From Vermamoeba vermiformis (lineage: Eukaryota; Tubulinea; Echinamoebida), in NCBI GenBank assembly GCA_045837725.1, contig JBEWZL010000208.1, positions 143,466 to 207,465 of the forward strand: 64,000 nucleotides of DNA. The letters are read 5' to 3'. Position 1 is the stretch's first letter; every line of letters starts with the position of its first letter. Shown in pieces: positions 48,998-62,303 of this stretch. The notes under the pieces were generated by a model. It did not search any database and had not been told where the DNA came from. It saw nothing but the letters and a program-made list of their open reading frames with translations. Both the position numbers and the translations under genes were made by a program.

Positions 48998-51078
48998 ATG
49001 TTTTGGACTGTTTACGTGGTGCTAGGAATCGGATTCTTTCTTCTCACGAGAAAACTCCACGAGCAAATCCGTTCTAGGCGCAAATTACCTTTAACTCCTC
49101 GTAGTACTATTGCCAAAGCTGGTATTGGTCAAGTTTTGCCTGCGGTAAGCCTTGATCTGCTAAATAAACGAAAAAATAAAAATAACTCCGATTTGTAGTT
49201 AATATTCTATTACGAATTAAATCTAAAATTGCTTCATATTTGATATTTTAGTCGGAAAAATAAATTCATTATTTTTTACGATTTTTGGTGAGTTCTGGAT
49301 GCAGATTAGCTCGCAAATAGTAACACTAGCATTTTAGGGGATAATTGAGCATATATTAACATATTGTGACCCAACTACAATAGTGGCTAGTACTATGGTC
49401 AATAAACACTGGTATTACGGCTCGCAACAAATCCGCGATCAAGTTTTGTAAGTCCAAAATCCCTACGAGAACAAAATGCAATAGTATTAATTTTATGTTG
49501 ATAATATAGTCGCGCTTTGATTATGGATATTGACGATTTAATCAAAAAAATTCGAGCAACCGCGCCAGAATTCGATCCATCAAAAATTAAATCAATGAAC
49601 TTGAACGTACGTTATAAACTACTATTAAAACTGTATTAAATTTTACTATGATCATATTAGATGTGGAATCAGGAGGAAAGAGTGCGAGACCAGCTGTTTG
49701 CTAAGAGCCTTGGCAAAAATTTAATCGTAGCGGATCTGCGTAGCGCTCGTGAGCTGAAAAATGCAATGATAAGTTACAATGAGGCACAGAATAGTACCGA
49801 TAATATAGTTGATGGGTTAGTAGCCTTATAGACAATTTAATATTTGAGCTTATGCACGGCCAGCAAAACTATTAATTTTTAAATCAATTTCTTGGCCGAA
49901 TTATCATTTCCAAATTAGGAAATTTTTCCATTGAGAGGCGATAGATTATTTTTACGGTAGAAAGTGGCACTAAATCGTTCGTAGATATTTGTTGAAATTT
50001 AGTACAAAAATGTACAAACGTTCTGCATCACAATTTTTCTTCAAAGACGCAGAGGCGGAATTTTGTTGCGTGTTGAAAGATCAGCTGAAATTGTTGCAAA
50101 GTATTGTCACGCAGTGGAAGAGTGGCAAAGAATGCGAGATTATTTGTGAATTGGCGGACATGAATGACGATCATACCATTCATATTGAACATCTTAAACG
50201 GATTAGAATCATCGAACAGAAGGCTAAATTTGCAGGTAACTAATATTTCATTTGCATGTGACCTTCGTTCATGAAACAAGAAATTTCAATTTTTTAAACA
50301 GATCCGGTACTTACTTCTAGGCAACCTAATCTAAACAAAGTGCCACATATTAATAATTATTCTATTTGATAGATGTGTGTCGAAGGCTCACTAATGTTTT
50401 GTTTCCTAATTAGGCTACACGGTGGATGCGAATCTGTTCAAATCAATATTTTTGCTGGTATTGCCGTGCTTATTATTCGACTATTCAAACAACGTCTCAC
50501 TGGCCACTAAGATATTCATGGCTAATATATTCAGCGTGTTGGCTATATTATTCATTGGATTCATGATCGCGTTCACACCAGTCGAAAATTCAAAGCACAT
50601 CCGCTTCCATCCAAGCGTTCAAAAGTTTCATTATGTTATCGGTGCTGTACTTGGACTAGCATGGCTACTAATAGCAACATCAATGCGTGATTGGAGCTTT
50701 AAATTTGGTCATTATGGATTTTTGCTGGTCATTGGAAAATTATACACCAGTTTTACTGTCGATTTGCTCCACTGTGGCAAGCGAAAATTGTTTTTGCCTT
50801 TTATGGTAATATCAGTTACATTATTAACGGTCATTCTTGATTGGACTGATATTTTTGGATCTTCGATCCTGAATTTAGCCCAATCATTTTTGAATAATGT
50901 CCTATTTCATATGAAATTTGGACTAGGCTTGGTATTATTTTTTGCTATGGTCGCTTGTTTTGAAACAAATTCGATCAAATTGGAAAATTTTGTACCGCGA
51001 GGAGATCTGGTGATGATCCATCTCATGGACATTAGCGTGGCGTTGTATATAACCTTGTATAATCCGAACAATGTGTAG
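48998..51078 (+). CDS. Membrane F-box protein with C-terminal polytopic domain (copy 2)
   Basis: Same plan as the gene at 42.6 kb: an N-terminal TM (MFWTVYVVLGIGFFLLTRKL), a basic stretch, an F-box (GIIEHILTYCDPTTIVAST, then VNKHWYYGSQQI), and the shared block VRDQLFAKSLGKNLIVADL. From 50,420 on there are about seven membrane helices (FLLVLPCLLFDYS, VLAILFIGFMIAF, VIGAVLGLAWLLIATSMRDW, MVISVTLLTVILDW). The MRDW/MNDW motif after one helix is common to both copies. The gene ends at 51,078, about 220 bp before the convergent kinase gene. The identity of the copies is moderate, so the duplication is old. Confidence 0.75.
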
Positions 51079-51296
51079 TGTATATAATAAACTGTTCATA
51101 TCTTTCATTGATCAACGAGTGCGATCCATCGGAACAACCTCCGAACTTGAATGAATTGTTGATGCAAGCAAATGATACTTTACTTATTACGTTCCTTAAT
51201 GTACAAATAATTAACTATTTTCATAAAACTACAATTGAGATTAAAAGAGGACCAGAAAATTTTTGCGAAATATCCGACGCAGATCTAGATCTTGAT

Positions 51297-53420
<2,124 letters not shown>

Positions 53421-53423
53421 CAC

Positions 53424-53855
53424 TACAACGCAAATATATTCGTAGTGAGTGGTCTACTACAGCATACTATACGGGCATTAAAAATACGCTTGGCTCCGTT
53501 GAATCTCAAAATGGCAAATTTCTCTCGCATTATAATGTTAGGAAGAAATAAATTTCGCGCAGTTGATTATCCCGCTACTAGCCGTTATGAAATTATTCAA
53601 AACTGACCTACCATGTAGCATAAGAGATATATGATTGATAACTATTGAATGCTTTTGTTTATGCCCAACTGATCGGATTTGGTCTTGTTAGTACAAATTG
53701 TGGGCGTTAGCTTGCTGGAAGCTGGTTGCTATATGGTAGCATGAATATCTAGTATACTCCAATACTATCACGTGGCCGAGTCTGTCTTGCCGTTGGTAGC
53801 GGCTCTGTCGGATTGGTTGCGCATCTCGAACTAAATCTGCCTTCTTCGTTGCAAA
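53424..53855. other. Intergenic, no gene seen
   Basis: Between the 5' end of the AGC kinase and the 3' end of the first MGN-type GTPase. The short frames here lack domain features. No repeats seen. Confidence 0.6.
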
Positions 53856-55240
53856 TTAGGTAATCTTCAGGTTCATAAGCTCATTGGTGCTAACTTCTAC
53901 TCCTCGCTTTTCCAATATTTTGCTTATTAATTTCAAAAACATTTCGTTCACTCGTTGGTTAGATTTGGCCGAGACTCCTTCCATAAAATCGAAGCCATAT
54001 TGAACGGCGAGGTTCTATAAATTAATACGTTAATATTAATATCGCTTGTTTCACGAGAAGGTAATATTTGAACTTACACCAAGCTCATCCGCGTATAAAG
54101 TCGATTTCGCTTGATCTGCTTTAGTAGCCACAATTAAAATCGGAATATTCTCCGATGCAAATCGTTGCACTTGTTCAATCCATATGTGCAAATTCTCGAA
54201 AGAATCACGAGACGTTTTGTCGCAGACTGCTATGACGCCATCTACGTGCTGATACATTTCTGGCTCGAGCGAATGAAACCTTCATCATAAAAAAATATTA
54301 AAACCATTAATATATGATATTTGTAGTAATTAATAGACCGAGGGCCTTGTCTTAGAAGCATTTCTTGAGGATCTTCAAAAACTTACGTCTCTTTGCCTTT
54401 AGTTTCTCGCTAAAAATTAAATTAAAAGTTAAAATCGAGCGAATTTTATATTATTTAATAGAGCTTACGATTCTGATTTCAAAGTCGGTGTCATTCACAT
54501 TAATTTTCTTCGTATACTAACGATAAATAGCAATTAATTAATTAGTTCAATACCACTATATCAATAATTAATTATACTACTTACCAATTCATCCAATGAA
54601 GTGTTCGTTTGCGAATTAAATTTGTTGGTCTATCAGAATAAAATATCGGCGTCAGATCAAAAAAAAATCGGCGCGCGATTGTTCATGAAATTGAAACAAT
54701 CAAATGATTAACTTAGTAAGCATATATTTATAAATCAAGACTAGTACGGGTCGATTCAAATTTTTGAGGCCTAGATGCGTGTCAAAAATTATCGCGACAC
54801 GCATCCAAGCTGAAATTTAAAAATAATTTTTGAATTGAAATAATAATTACCATTAATCGGAGTATTAGCGAGCTCTTTCCCACGCCTATAATGAAGGTAT
54901 ACGATAAGAATCTGATTCCAATTTTCTGAAATACTTTATTATGCACTATAATGAGCTCACTTACCTTTATCGCCGACCAGCAGTAATAATACGCTACTAA
55001 AATAATAAAAAATCAGTCAATTAATGAATAATATTTGATTTAAATTATTTGCCACGCTATTCATAATTAATCAATTTGTGACTTTAATGCGCCGAATATT
55101 GTTTAATATATTCACTTTAATTAAAAGAAGCAATATATTCGAATTTTTGAGTCCAGATTCGGGATTGTGTCTTACTTGAAATTTGTCGGGATTTGCTGCT
55201 CCTGGCTTGCTTTCTCGTGCGAGCCATTATTATTCCCCAT
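53856..55240 (-). CDS. Divergent Ras-like GTPase with MGNN start (cluster member 1)
   Basis: Read on the minus strand through eight or so short exons. The first exon starts MGNNNGSHEKASQEQQIPTN, with no signal peptide but a myristoylation-type MG start. G1 is VGDKGVGKSSLILRL (P-loop, Lys and Ser present). Switch I is around NTSLDELYTKK. The G3 position reads RETKGKET, so the canonical DTAGQ is changed: the Asp is Glu and no catalytic Gln follows. G4 is ATKADQAK (TKAD for NKxD). It ends MNLKIT with no CAAX cysteine. The residues changed are those that drive GTP hydrolysis, so the switch is likely altered or slow. Confidence 0.78.
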
Positions 55241-55533
55241 TTTCACGAATTTTAATACATAAATAAAACCGACTGCCTTGTGTTTCTCTTTGGGTTTGAA
55301 TCGTAAAATTTCTTGCCTGAATTTTACCGTTTTTTTTTTGTGCCGTGTCTAAATTGGTTATTAAGATTCCGTTTATGGTTCGAGCAATTCATTCCTATAA
55401 ATGCAGGTGTTTTTATAATGGTAGTAGTTGAAATATTTCTCGGTTAGGTGAGCGTTTCAATGAAAAACGGCGAAAAGCTTCAAACCAAGTTTCGTTTATT
55501 TATTGATTCAAATTAATCAAGCACAACATTACA

Positions 55534-56309
55534 ATGGGTAATTCGTTGGAGAAGGTATAGAGCTGCGCAAATCAAACGTCACTTAAGAATTTTGATACTT
55601 AACCGTTTTAAGGAGGCTGAATTCCATATAACCGTATTGGGAGCCAGCAAAGTGGGCAAAACGGCATTAATCTCGCGGTTGGTATCAAATAGTAAGCTAA
55701 AAATTGGAATTTAAATTTGAAAAAAATAAATACCAATTGGTATTATTAAAATTAATATAGGCGCCACTCGAAATTCGTATGCCGTGTACTTATACAGCGA
55801 GAGTAAGATTTTTGACTAATATATGCGATTTTTATCGGTTAAATGACAAACTTCTTAGACAAAACTGTACACCTCCGTGTTGACGGCTCAGATAAAGTGA
55901 TAGAAGTTCACGAATGCGATTTTGAAGCATCAAGTGATTCGCCCAAAGCCTTACGTAACTATACGGTACACTACCATTGAAGTAATTTTATCAGCACAAA
56001 ATTCTAACGTAGATCTAGATCGAAAAGCCTGCTGGATATTTGCTAGTGTACGATGCAACCAATCCGAAGTCATTCAAAGACGTCCAGCTAATTCGCGTGG
56101 AAAATGCCCCAATAGTCCTAGCAGCATTGAAAAGTGATGCAGAAGATCGAGTAGTGTCCAACGACGAAGGCGAACAGTTCGCCAAAGAGCAAGGGTGGCA
56201 CTTCTTTGCAGTGTCAGCCAAGGACATTTTGCACGTGGACGAAGTGTTCCAACAAGTTGCGAGGGAAGTCGTAGCGGGGACTAGTCGCAAAGAGACAAAG
56301 TCAAAGTAG
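55534..56309 (+). CDS. Divergent Ras-like GTPase with MGNS start (cluster member 2)
   Basis: The first exon is only MGNSLEK; a GTATAG...TTAAG intron leads to HITVLGASKVGKTALISRLV (G1 intact). The region that should hold DTAGQ reads EVHECDFEASSD, so the G3 Asp-x-x-Gly and the Gln are absent. G4 is LKSDAEDR in place of NKxD, and G5 appears as VSAKDI. The last residues are Lys/Ser/Thr-rich (SRKETKSK) with no CAAX box. It is divergent from member 1 and 200 bp upstream of member 3. A nucleotide-binding protein that may not hydrolyse GTP is inferred. Confidence 0.77.
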
Positions 56310-56510
56310 ACTAAGGACTGCAGTGAGGAGACGATTCACACAAGTGAATTAATCCGCTTTTGTAAATATAAATGTGTTTTGATAGGTTTATAGGACCTCA
56401 ATAATTCATAGCGTACTTTTTTGTTGCAATGACATTGTGTCGATGAAAACCAGTTCCAATTACTCGAACTAAACTTTAATCAATGTAACAACAATCAATA
56501 GTATACTATA

Positions 56511-57539
56511 ATGGGGAACTCTACAAATAAGGTAAAATCATACTGCACTGCGTGGAATTTAGCTAATGACCGCCAAGAGCCTAAGATCTGACACGCTACC
56601 GAATAACAATCACAGAATAGTAGTAATTGGTGCTGCTAAAGTCGGCAAAACATCGTTAATTCTTCGTTTCGTTGTTGATCGTAAGCTAGAAGAAGCATCT
56701 AAATATTTATTTAATTTGAAATTAATTTATTGCTCGACGGTCAGAATTTTTCGAAGATCTCCAGTCACCAGAAGAAGGTAGAATAATGTGGTAATTTTAG
56801 AAAGATTATTAGAATTTTTGCCGTATTGCCAAACCACATCTGTCATGTCACACTTGTTTGAAATTGGATCTTGAAATGTACGCGTCATACCAGCTTTCTT
56901 TTCTGACATAGACTACAAGAAACAAGTAGAAGTTGACGCCGAGGAAGCAATGCTCGAAATTCTCGATACAGCAGACAGATCCGACGAAATTGCCGTTGAG
57001 GTTCGGGATCACTGCGTATGTTTCCAACATTCCTATAACGAATTAATTTTAATTACAATAGTTTGTCGTCATAATGATGAAAAAATTATAGTGGAATGAG
57101 ACTAATTTCGCTTAATTCTGCAGATCAAACACAGCCAAGGATTCTTAATCCTTTACGACGTCACTAATACGGAGTCATTTGAAAGATGCCCCAAATTTCA
57201 TCATACCATATTGAGGTACGTGTCGTACAATAGACATAGCACCGACAAAGCTGTCATGCTTTTAGACGTATGACAATTTGCAATCTTCGCTCTTTTCTGG
57301 TTATTAATAACGAAATTTCGATAAGTTTGAAAGATACAGACTGCGTGCCAGTTTTACTTGTGGCAACCAAGTGCGATATTCCGGATCGCGTTGTGTCAAC
57401 TGCTCAAGGTGCAGAACTCGCAAAACAACACGGCTGGGCATTTATTGAAACATCAGCGAAAGATAAAATCAATACCAATGAAGTATTTGACGAGATTGTG
57501 AGGCAGATCAGAAAACAGAACTGTTCTTCGAAAAAATGA
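56511..57539 (+). CDS. Divergent Ras-like GTPase with MGNS start (cluster member 3)
   Basis: First exon MGNSTNK, then a short intron to MTAKSLRSDTLPNNNHRIVV and G1 GAAKVGKTSLILRF. G3 reads LEILDTADRSDEIAVE: the Asp-Thr-Ala is kept but Gly and Gln are replaced. G4 is ATKCDIPDR and G5 is ETSAKDK, both near-canonical. The C-terminus KQNCSSKK has a single Cys three residues from the Lys pair, which is not a CAAX box. Clearly a tandem relative of member 2 (HGWAFIETSAKD against QGWHFFAVSAKD). Confidence 0.8.
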
Positions 57540-57693
57540 CCACCGAAAAAATTCTTACGGACAGAGCAAGGGAAATAAGCATGAATTACCACGAGACTAA
57601 GACAAGCTACCTTTTGTAAGAAAAGCACTGTCGATATGCTGTAGTAAAACGGTCTCCCAGAAAAATGTTTTTGGAGGATCCAAACTTAAAAGT

Positions 57694-59494
57694 TTATTCA
57701 GTGACGACCATAAATCCATTTCTGCCACGCTGGTACCTAATTACTGCGTAAATCAAACCACCCACGACAGCCAAACCAACAATGACCAAGAAAACAATCG
57801 CCCAAGTAGGCAAATCTGGATTCTCAGCGTTCGGAGCCGAATGTGGTGTGACGACTGCAGGCGAAGGGCGAGTGGAAGATGAAGGCGATTGTATGGGTGG
57901 ATTTGATGCTATGGGAGCTGATTGAGGTGCTTTGGGAGGCGCAGTGCTCAATAAAAACTGCGCAGCAAGGCTGATCTGTTGCGCTGCAATGTTGATCTGG
58001 TTTTGAACCTCGTTCCAGTCTTCATCTTCTACTGTTTGATAAATGCCCGGCAGCACTGTCGAGCCGTAGCCTAATCGCAAACCTGGTGCTTGAAGGACGT
58101 GCTTGTACCTTATTGCCATAAAAAGAAATTAGAATCCGTTTTGATAAGTTTGTGCACAACAAATTAAGAAAACACAAAGTAATAATTAATATGCAATAAC
58201 TAAGGAGCTAATAATATTATTGTGCCCAAAGATTCGAAATTGAAACGGAATCTTAATCGATGTCGGATCCAGTTTTGTTGCTACAACAATGACTTACCAA
58301 GGTCGTTTAGGCAGTCCAGGACCGATGAATTGTCGTTCAGTTGACAACAGCTTCTCATTCAACGCATTGTTACTGGCTTGCTGTTCTCCGTCTTGTTGCA
58401 TTGATTGGCTGATCTGGACAGATGCCGACATAAAACTATCGAGCGCTGCAGTAATGCTCGAATAGTCGTAGCTATTAATTAATTATAGATTAATATATGC
58501 TTTTGCAATTCTGAGAAAGAATAAAAGTAATGGAATATTTGTTCCGGGCGAGGTGATATCACAAAATTATTTGTCGATCGAGATCTGAGGTCTTAAAGTC
58601 CTCTGATATTACGCTATTGCCATATCAATACGATCTCTTACGTCTTAGAAGCATTAGCACGCTCAATCATTTGCTGCGTCTTCGTCCAATAGTTCATCAT
58701 ATGCACCGCTGAGTTGGTGTAATTCATCGGCACTATTTCTTTGTCCGCGTACACAAGACCCAAATACCCGAACAATTTTGACAAAGCCTGGCAAGCCAAG
58801 TGCATTAGTATATTATTAAAGGCCGCGCTATGATTATACACGTACCAAATGATTGTGGAAGTACGGGTCTCCGAACTGTGTCATCCAGTACAAACTGTCG
58901 TACGCGCTGTGATACACGCCGTACGCACCGCGCAATTGCAAGTCTATTTAAATAGCGTTAATATCGTTAAGAATATGGTATGAATTATTTAACGGTACCT
59001 GCTGAAGCGACACCCAAGTGGTCCAAGAAAGCAGTGTAATCGGAGCCTGATCCGAGCACGTGACAATCACCGTCCCATGTGTTGTTGCCACCAAAGAACG
59101 GCTGAAATACAGTTAGATACTAGTTGCACAATATGACTATATAAATATTGTTGATCTTACCGTGCCATCGACGTCGTTGATCTTGGCAGCCGCAGCAATA
59201 ATTTCTTGTTGCAATGAAGGTGTGGAGCCGCACGATAAGGCTATTAATTAATATTACAATCTGTTCCACTTATAACTATTATTGCTTACCTTTACCAGTG
59301 ACAGCGCTGTCAACCTAATTATAACATGTTAGATGTAAAGATTCGCATTAAAATATCGATGATCTAGATCTGAGCACACATACATTGAAGTAAGCGACGG
59401 CCTTGGCGAGCATATCATTCGAATGACGCTCAACAAACGCAGTGCTGCCTAAGAGAGCATATTCCTCGCCGTCCCAGCTGCAGAAAATAATGTC
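57694..59494 (-). CDS. M28 glutamate-carboxypeptidase-II-like metallopeptidase, 3' part
   Basis: Zn-dependent exopeptidase (NAALADase/PSMA-like), partial: the 5' exons lie beyond the transposon, outside the window. Seen are the catalytic-Glu/zinc region IIFCSWDGEEYALLGS, then DSAVTGK, LGSGSDYTAFLDHLGV and the last metal-ligand block GVYHSAYDSLYWMTQFGDPY. The dimerisation domain follows with YKHVLQAPGLRLGYG. Unusually, the protein ends with a Pro/Ser stalk, a membrane helix (WAIVFLVIVGLAVVGGLIYA) and a short basic tail, so it is a C-terminally anchored type I form, whereas animal GCPII is anchored at its N-terminus. Upstream Asp and His ligands are outside the window. Whether the gene is still expressed across the insertion is unknown. 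Confidence 0.88.
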
Positions 59495-59548
59495 CTACAA
59501 ACACAGATCAGACTCGATCAGTTGCTCGATAATGACACGCGCGACACG

Positions 59549-59568
59549 GGACGAAGTTCTACGTGCAG
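59549..59568 (+). repeat. Left terminal inverted repeat of the transposon
   Basis: GGACGAAGTTCTACGTGCAG, complementary to the right end at 18 of 20 positions. The two mismatches are adjacent, at positions 10 and 11. Confidence 0.9.
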
Positions 59569-59588
59569 CCAAACAACACTGGTAAAAA

Positions 59589-59610
59589 TTTAAAGTTCAA
59601 ACTTTAAACT
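59589..59610. repeat. Element motif copy 1 (overlaps transposase stop codon)
   Basis: TTTAAAGTTCAAACTTTAAA, beginning about 20 bp inside the left terminal repeat. Confidence 0.8.
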
Positions 59611-62240
59611 CTGAGTACAATTTGTTTACAAGTTTTTTGACATACGTCTTTGAATACGTATTTTCAAACTTGTAATGAACCAAGTAGAATAATAAACTAA
59701 TTCCAATTCCCTTTTGCTCAGTAAATATTTGTCCAAGGTATTGCTTGCAAAGTTCCAGATCAGGGTTACGTGGCTCCAACCAACTCATGTGCTTGTATGT
59801 AAATTCTCCATCTACTATAATCTGTTCTGCTGTTTTGAACTTCAATTCAGCAGTGCTAGACAAAATTGGCTTTGGCTCAATATGAATTGTATTGGCAAGT
59901 GACATGCTCTTGCCTTGAGATTGCACTCCTTGGTTAAAGAGGTACTGGAGGTGAGCAATAACCTGATCAGCCAATTCCATTGATATTGAGCCACTGTCCT
60001 GAGGAAAATTCTTGTTTAAGTACTTGTGCCAAGTTTCATTTGCAGAAGTTCCTTGAGAGTATTTGTCTTTTAGCTCAGCAATTGGAATGATGTCATCCAC
60101 ATAGTTTGCAAGTAGGTTCGACATTGCATGAGCCACTCTTCCGTCAACAATAGGGGTTGTATGCAATTTGTCAATGTCAGGCAATGCTGGTTTACGTGCT
60201 CGCCTGACAGAATCGTTAGTTTAAACTTTAAACTTTGAAGTTCAATCTCCTTACAATGCACGTGAGTTAGCATAGTGGTCTGCCAATTCCTTTATTAGGT
60301 CATCACTTGAGCTTGAATGCACCAATGAATATTTGTTCAGCCAGTCTTGTAGTGAATGTGCCAAATTGTGGTCTTCCCCATGAATAGTTTTTGCAAAGGT
60401 GAGAGAAAGCTCATTCTTAGCCTTGTGATAGTCTGCTCATTTATTAATAAATCATGTGATAAGATTTAGACTGACCTGCATGCTTGTGATTCATAACTTG
60501 GTCCAATCGATGAATTGCATGCCACACATCTTGACATACTTTTGGTTCAGGGAGTGAAGGAAACAGCTTACGCCAACACTCTAACAATGAGTTCTTATCT
60601 ATAAATGGTGAGTAACAGATGATTTAAGTAATGAATTACCTTTATGTGAATTGTCAGTAAAGATATACTTTGTTCGAACCCCCGCTGTCCATAACTTGTG
60701 TAATTCTGATTGAATATGAGACCGCTTATCTGACGGAACAATTTTCGAAACAAGGACACAGCCATCCTCATTCAGTATTGTCAACAATGAAGCTTTCAGT
60801 TGGACCTGTAGAAAGTTAGTTACAAGATCTGTAAGTCTGAGATACCCTTACACGTGATTTGGCATCTTTGGACCATGCCGACAAATTTTTGACAACTTTG
60901 TAAGTGTGATCAATCCTTAAAATAATTTTGGTTCGCTGAATAACAGAGTCCGACATGCTCTTGAGATTATCATTGAATGTCTCAAAGGACAGTGAGTAAA
61001 TGCCTTCAATAAACTTAGGTGTAGTTCGAATGATGTCATTTATCTGCAACTTTATCTTTTGCAGTTCATCTGGCTTGTTTTGCAAGCATTGGTACGCCTA
61101 ATAACATTATTTTTATGGTGAAAACACATAGAGCTACATACCACTTGGATACGGGACTCAAAGTGAGCCAGCCACAGTTGTTGAACTGTTTGTAAAATCT
61201 TATTGAAATTGAAATAGTGAGCAGGAGCAACATTGAAAATAAACTGAGCAAATCGCTTTGTAATAACTGTTTTCGGCAAAACAATTATGGAAGGTTCGGA
61301 ATACGTTTTGTTATCCACAACAGACAAGGCAGTAAAATGAGCGTCATGGATTCGACAATAATATTGCGGCACTCGCAGTACAAAAGGCGCATCTACATCG
61401 AAGCATCGCTTCCTCTCCAAAAAGCCTTTCTTTGTCACATGACATTTCTGCGACACAGGTCAATTAAGTTTAAACTTTAAACTTTGAACTTACTCCTTTA
61501 ATCTTGTTGGGGCAGTGTTCGGGAATGAAGTTCAGGGATGGTTTTTGATTTAGAGTTGAAGACAGCTGCAATTCAACAGTTTGGATAACCTCAGCAAAGT
61601 TATCTGCAAGCTTCATTATACAAGGAGTTCACTATGCAACAACACTTACCAGCACTGGAGTTGAAAGAAAGAGAGGCCAGTTGCTCTATTAACGCTTCAT
61701 GTTCAGCACAAGTTTCATCTTCAAAGTTCAAACTTTGATGTTTGAGTTCATTTTTTTGTGTTCGTTGCTCAACACTGGATGTCTCTTCTTTTATGCCCAA
61801 ATCAGGTGCAAGACAAGGCTCATGCTGCAGTGCCTCCACTACTTTAGCAATATGCATAATTAGACCAATCTAGTGTACACCAAATGATGGGTAGAACTTG
61901 CCTTTTTTGGGTTTTGACCTCGAATGAGATTGTTTTTCGGAAAACCGCTCAAAATTGTCTTGTAGAGTTCGTTTTTTTCCTTCATTCGCATCTGTTCAAA
62001 TGGTTAACTTCAAACTTTAATATATAAATTTTATTTGGTACCTTTATGCATTCGTTTATGGTGCCTTTTTAAATCTGCGGCTAGATTTGAATTGTACGAG
62101 CAGTTATCTTCGCGACACACCAGCGATTGCTTCGGCGCTCCTTTGGCTCCAACCTTTCGTAGCAAAAAGCATCTATAAATTGATGTGCTCTTTGCCAAGC
62201 ACAGCGTTATGTCTAACTCGTCGTTCTCTTGTGTGGTCAT
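59597..62240 (-). CDS. Zinc-finger DDE-type transposase of the transposon
   Basis: Intron-containing gene of about nine or ten exons. The N-terminus carries a C2H2-like finger (CREDNCSYNS then HHKRMH), followed by a low-complexity acidic region and a second Cys/His-rich part (CHVTKKGFLERKRCFDVDA, CRIHDAHF). The catalytic core is read as Asp in RIDHTYKVVKNLS, Asp in KYIFTDNSHK and Glu in GTSANETWHKYLNK, an order that fits a DDE/RNase-H-fold transposase; this triad is my reading from spacing and context. The stop codon is inside an AAGTTTAAAC-type repeat, so the last residues (EFKV) are encoded by repeat sequence. The family was not recognised. Confidence 0.8.
60218..60245. repeat. Element motif copy 2 (intron of transposase)
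   Basis: Run of AGTTTAAACTTTAAACTTTG followed by AAGTTCAA; lies in an intron between two transposase exons. Confidence 0.8.
61466..61491. repeat. Element motif copy 3 (intron of transposase)
   Basis: AAGTTTAAACTTTAAACTTT followed by GAACTT, intronic. Confidence 0.8.
61720..61746. repeat. Element motif copy 4 (within a transposase exon)
   Basis: TCAAAGTTCAAACTTTGATG; the only copy inside coding sequence, where it encodes a HQSLNFE stretch on the minus strand. Confidence 0.75.
62005..62020. repeat. Element motif copy 5 (intron of transposase, near its 5' end)
   Basis: TAACTTCAAACTTTAA, a short degenerate copy. Confidence 0.65.
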
Positions 62241-62303
62241 TGACCGTAAAAAAATATTATTAGTGTGCTAATTTTGTGATTCGCGTTACCACTCGTCATT
62301 GCA

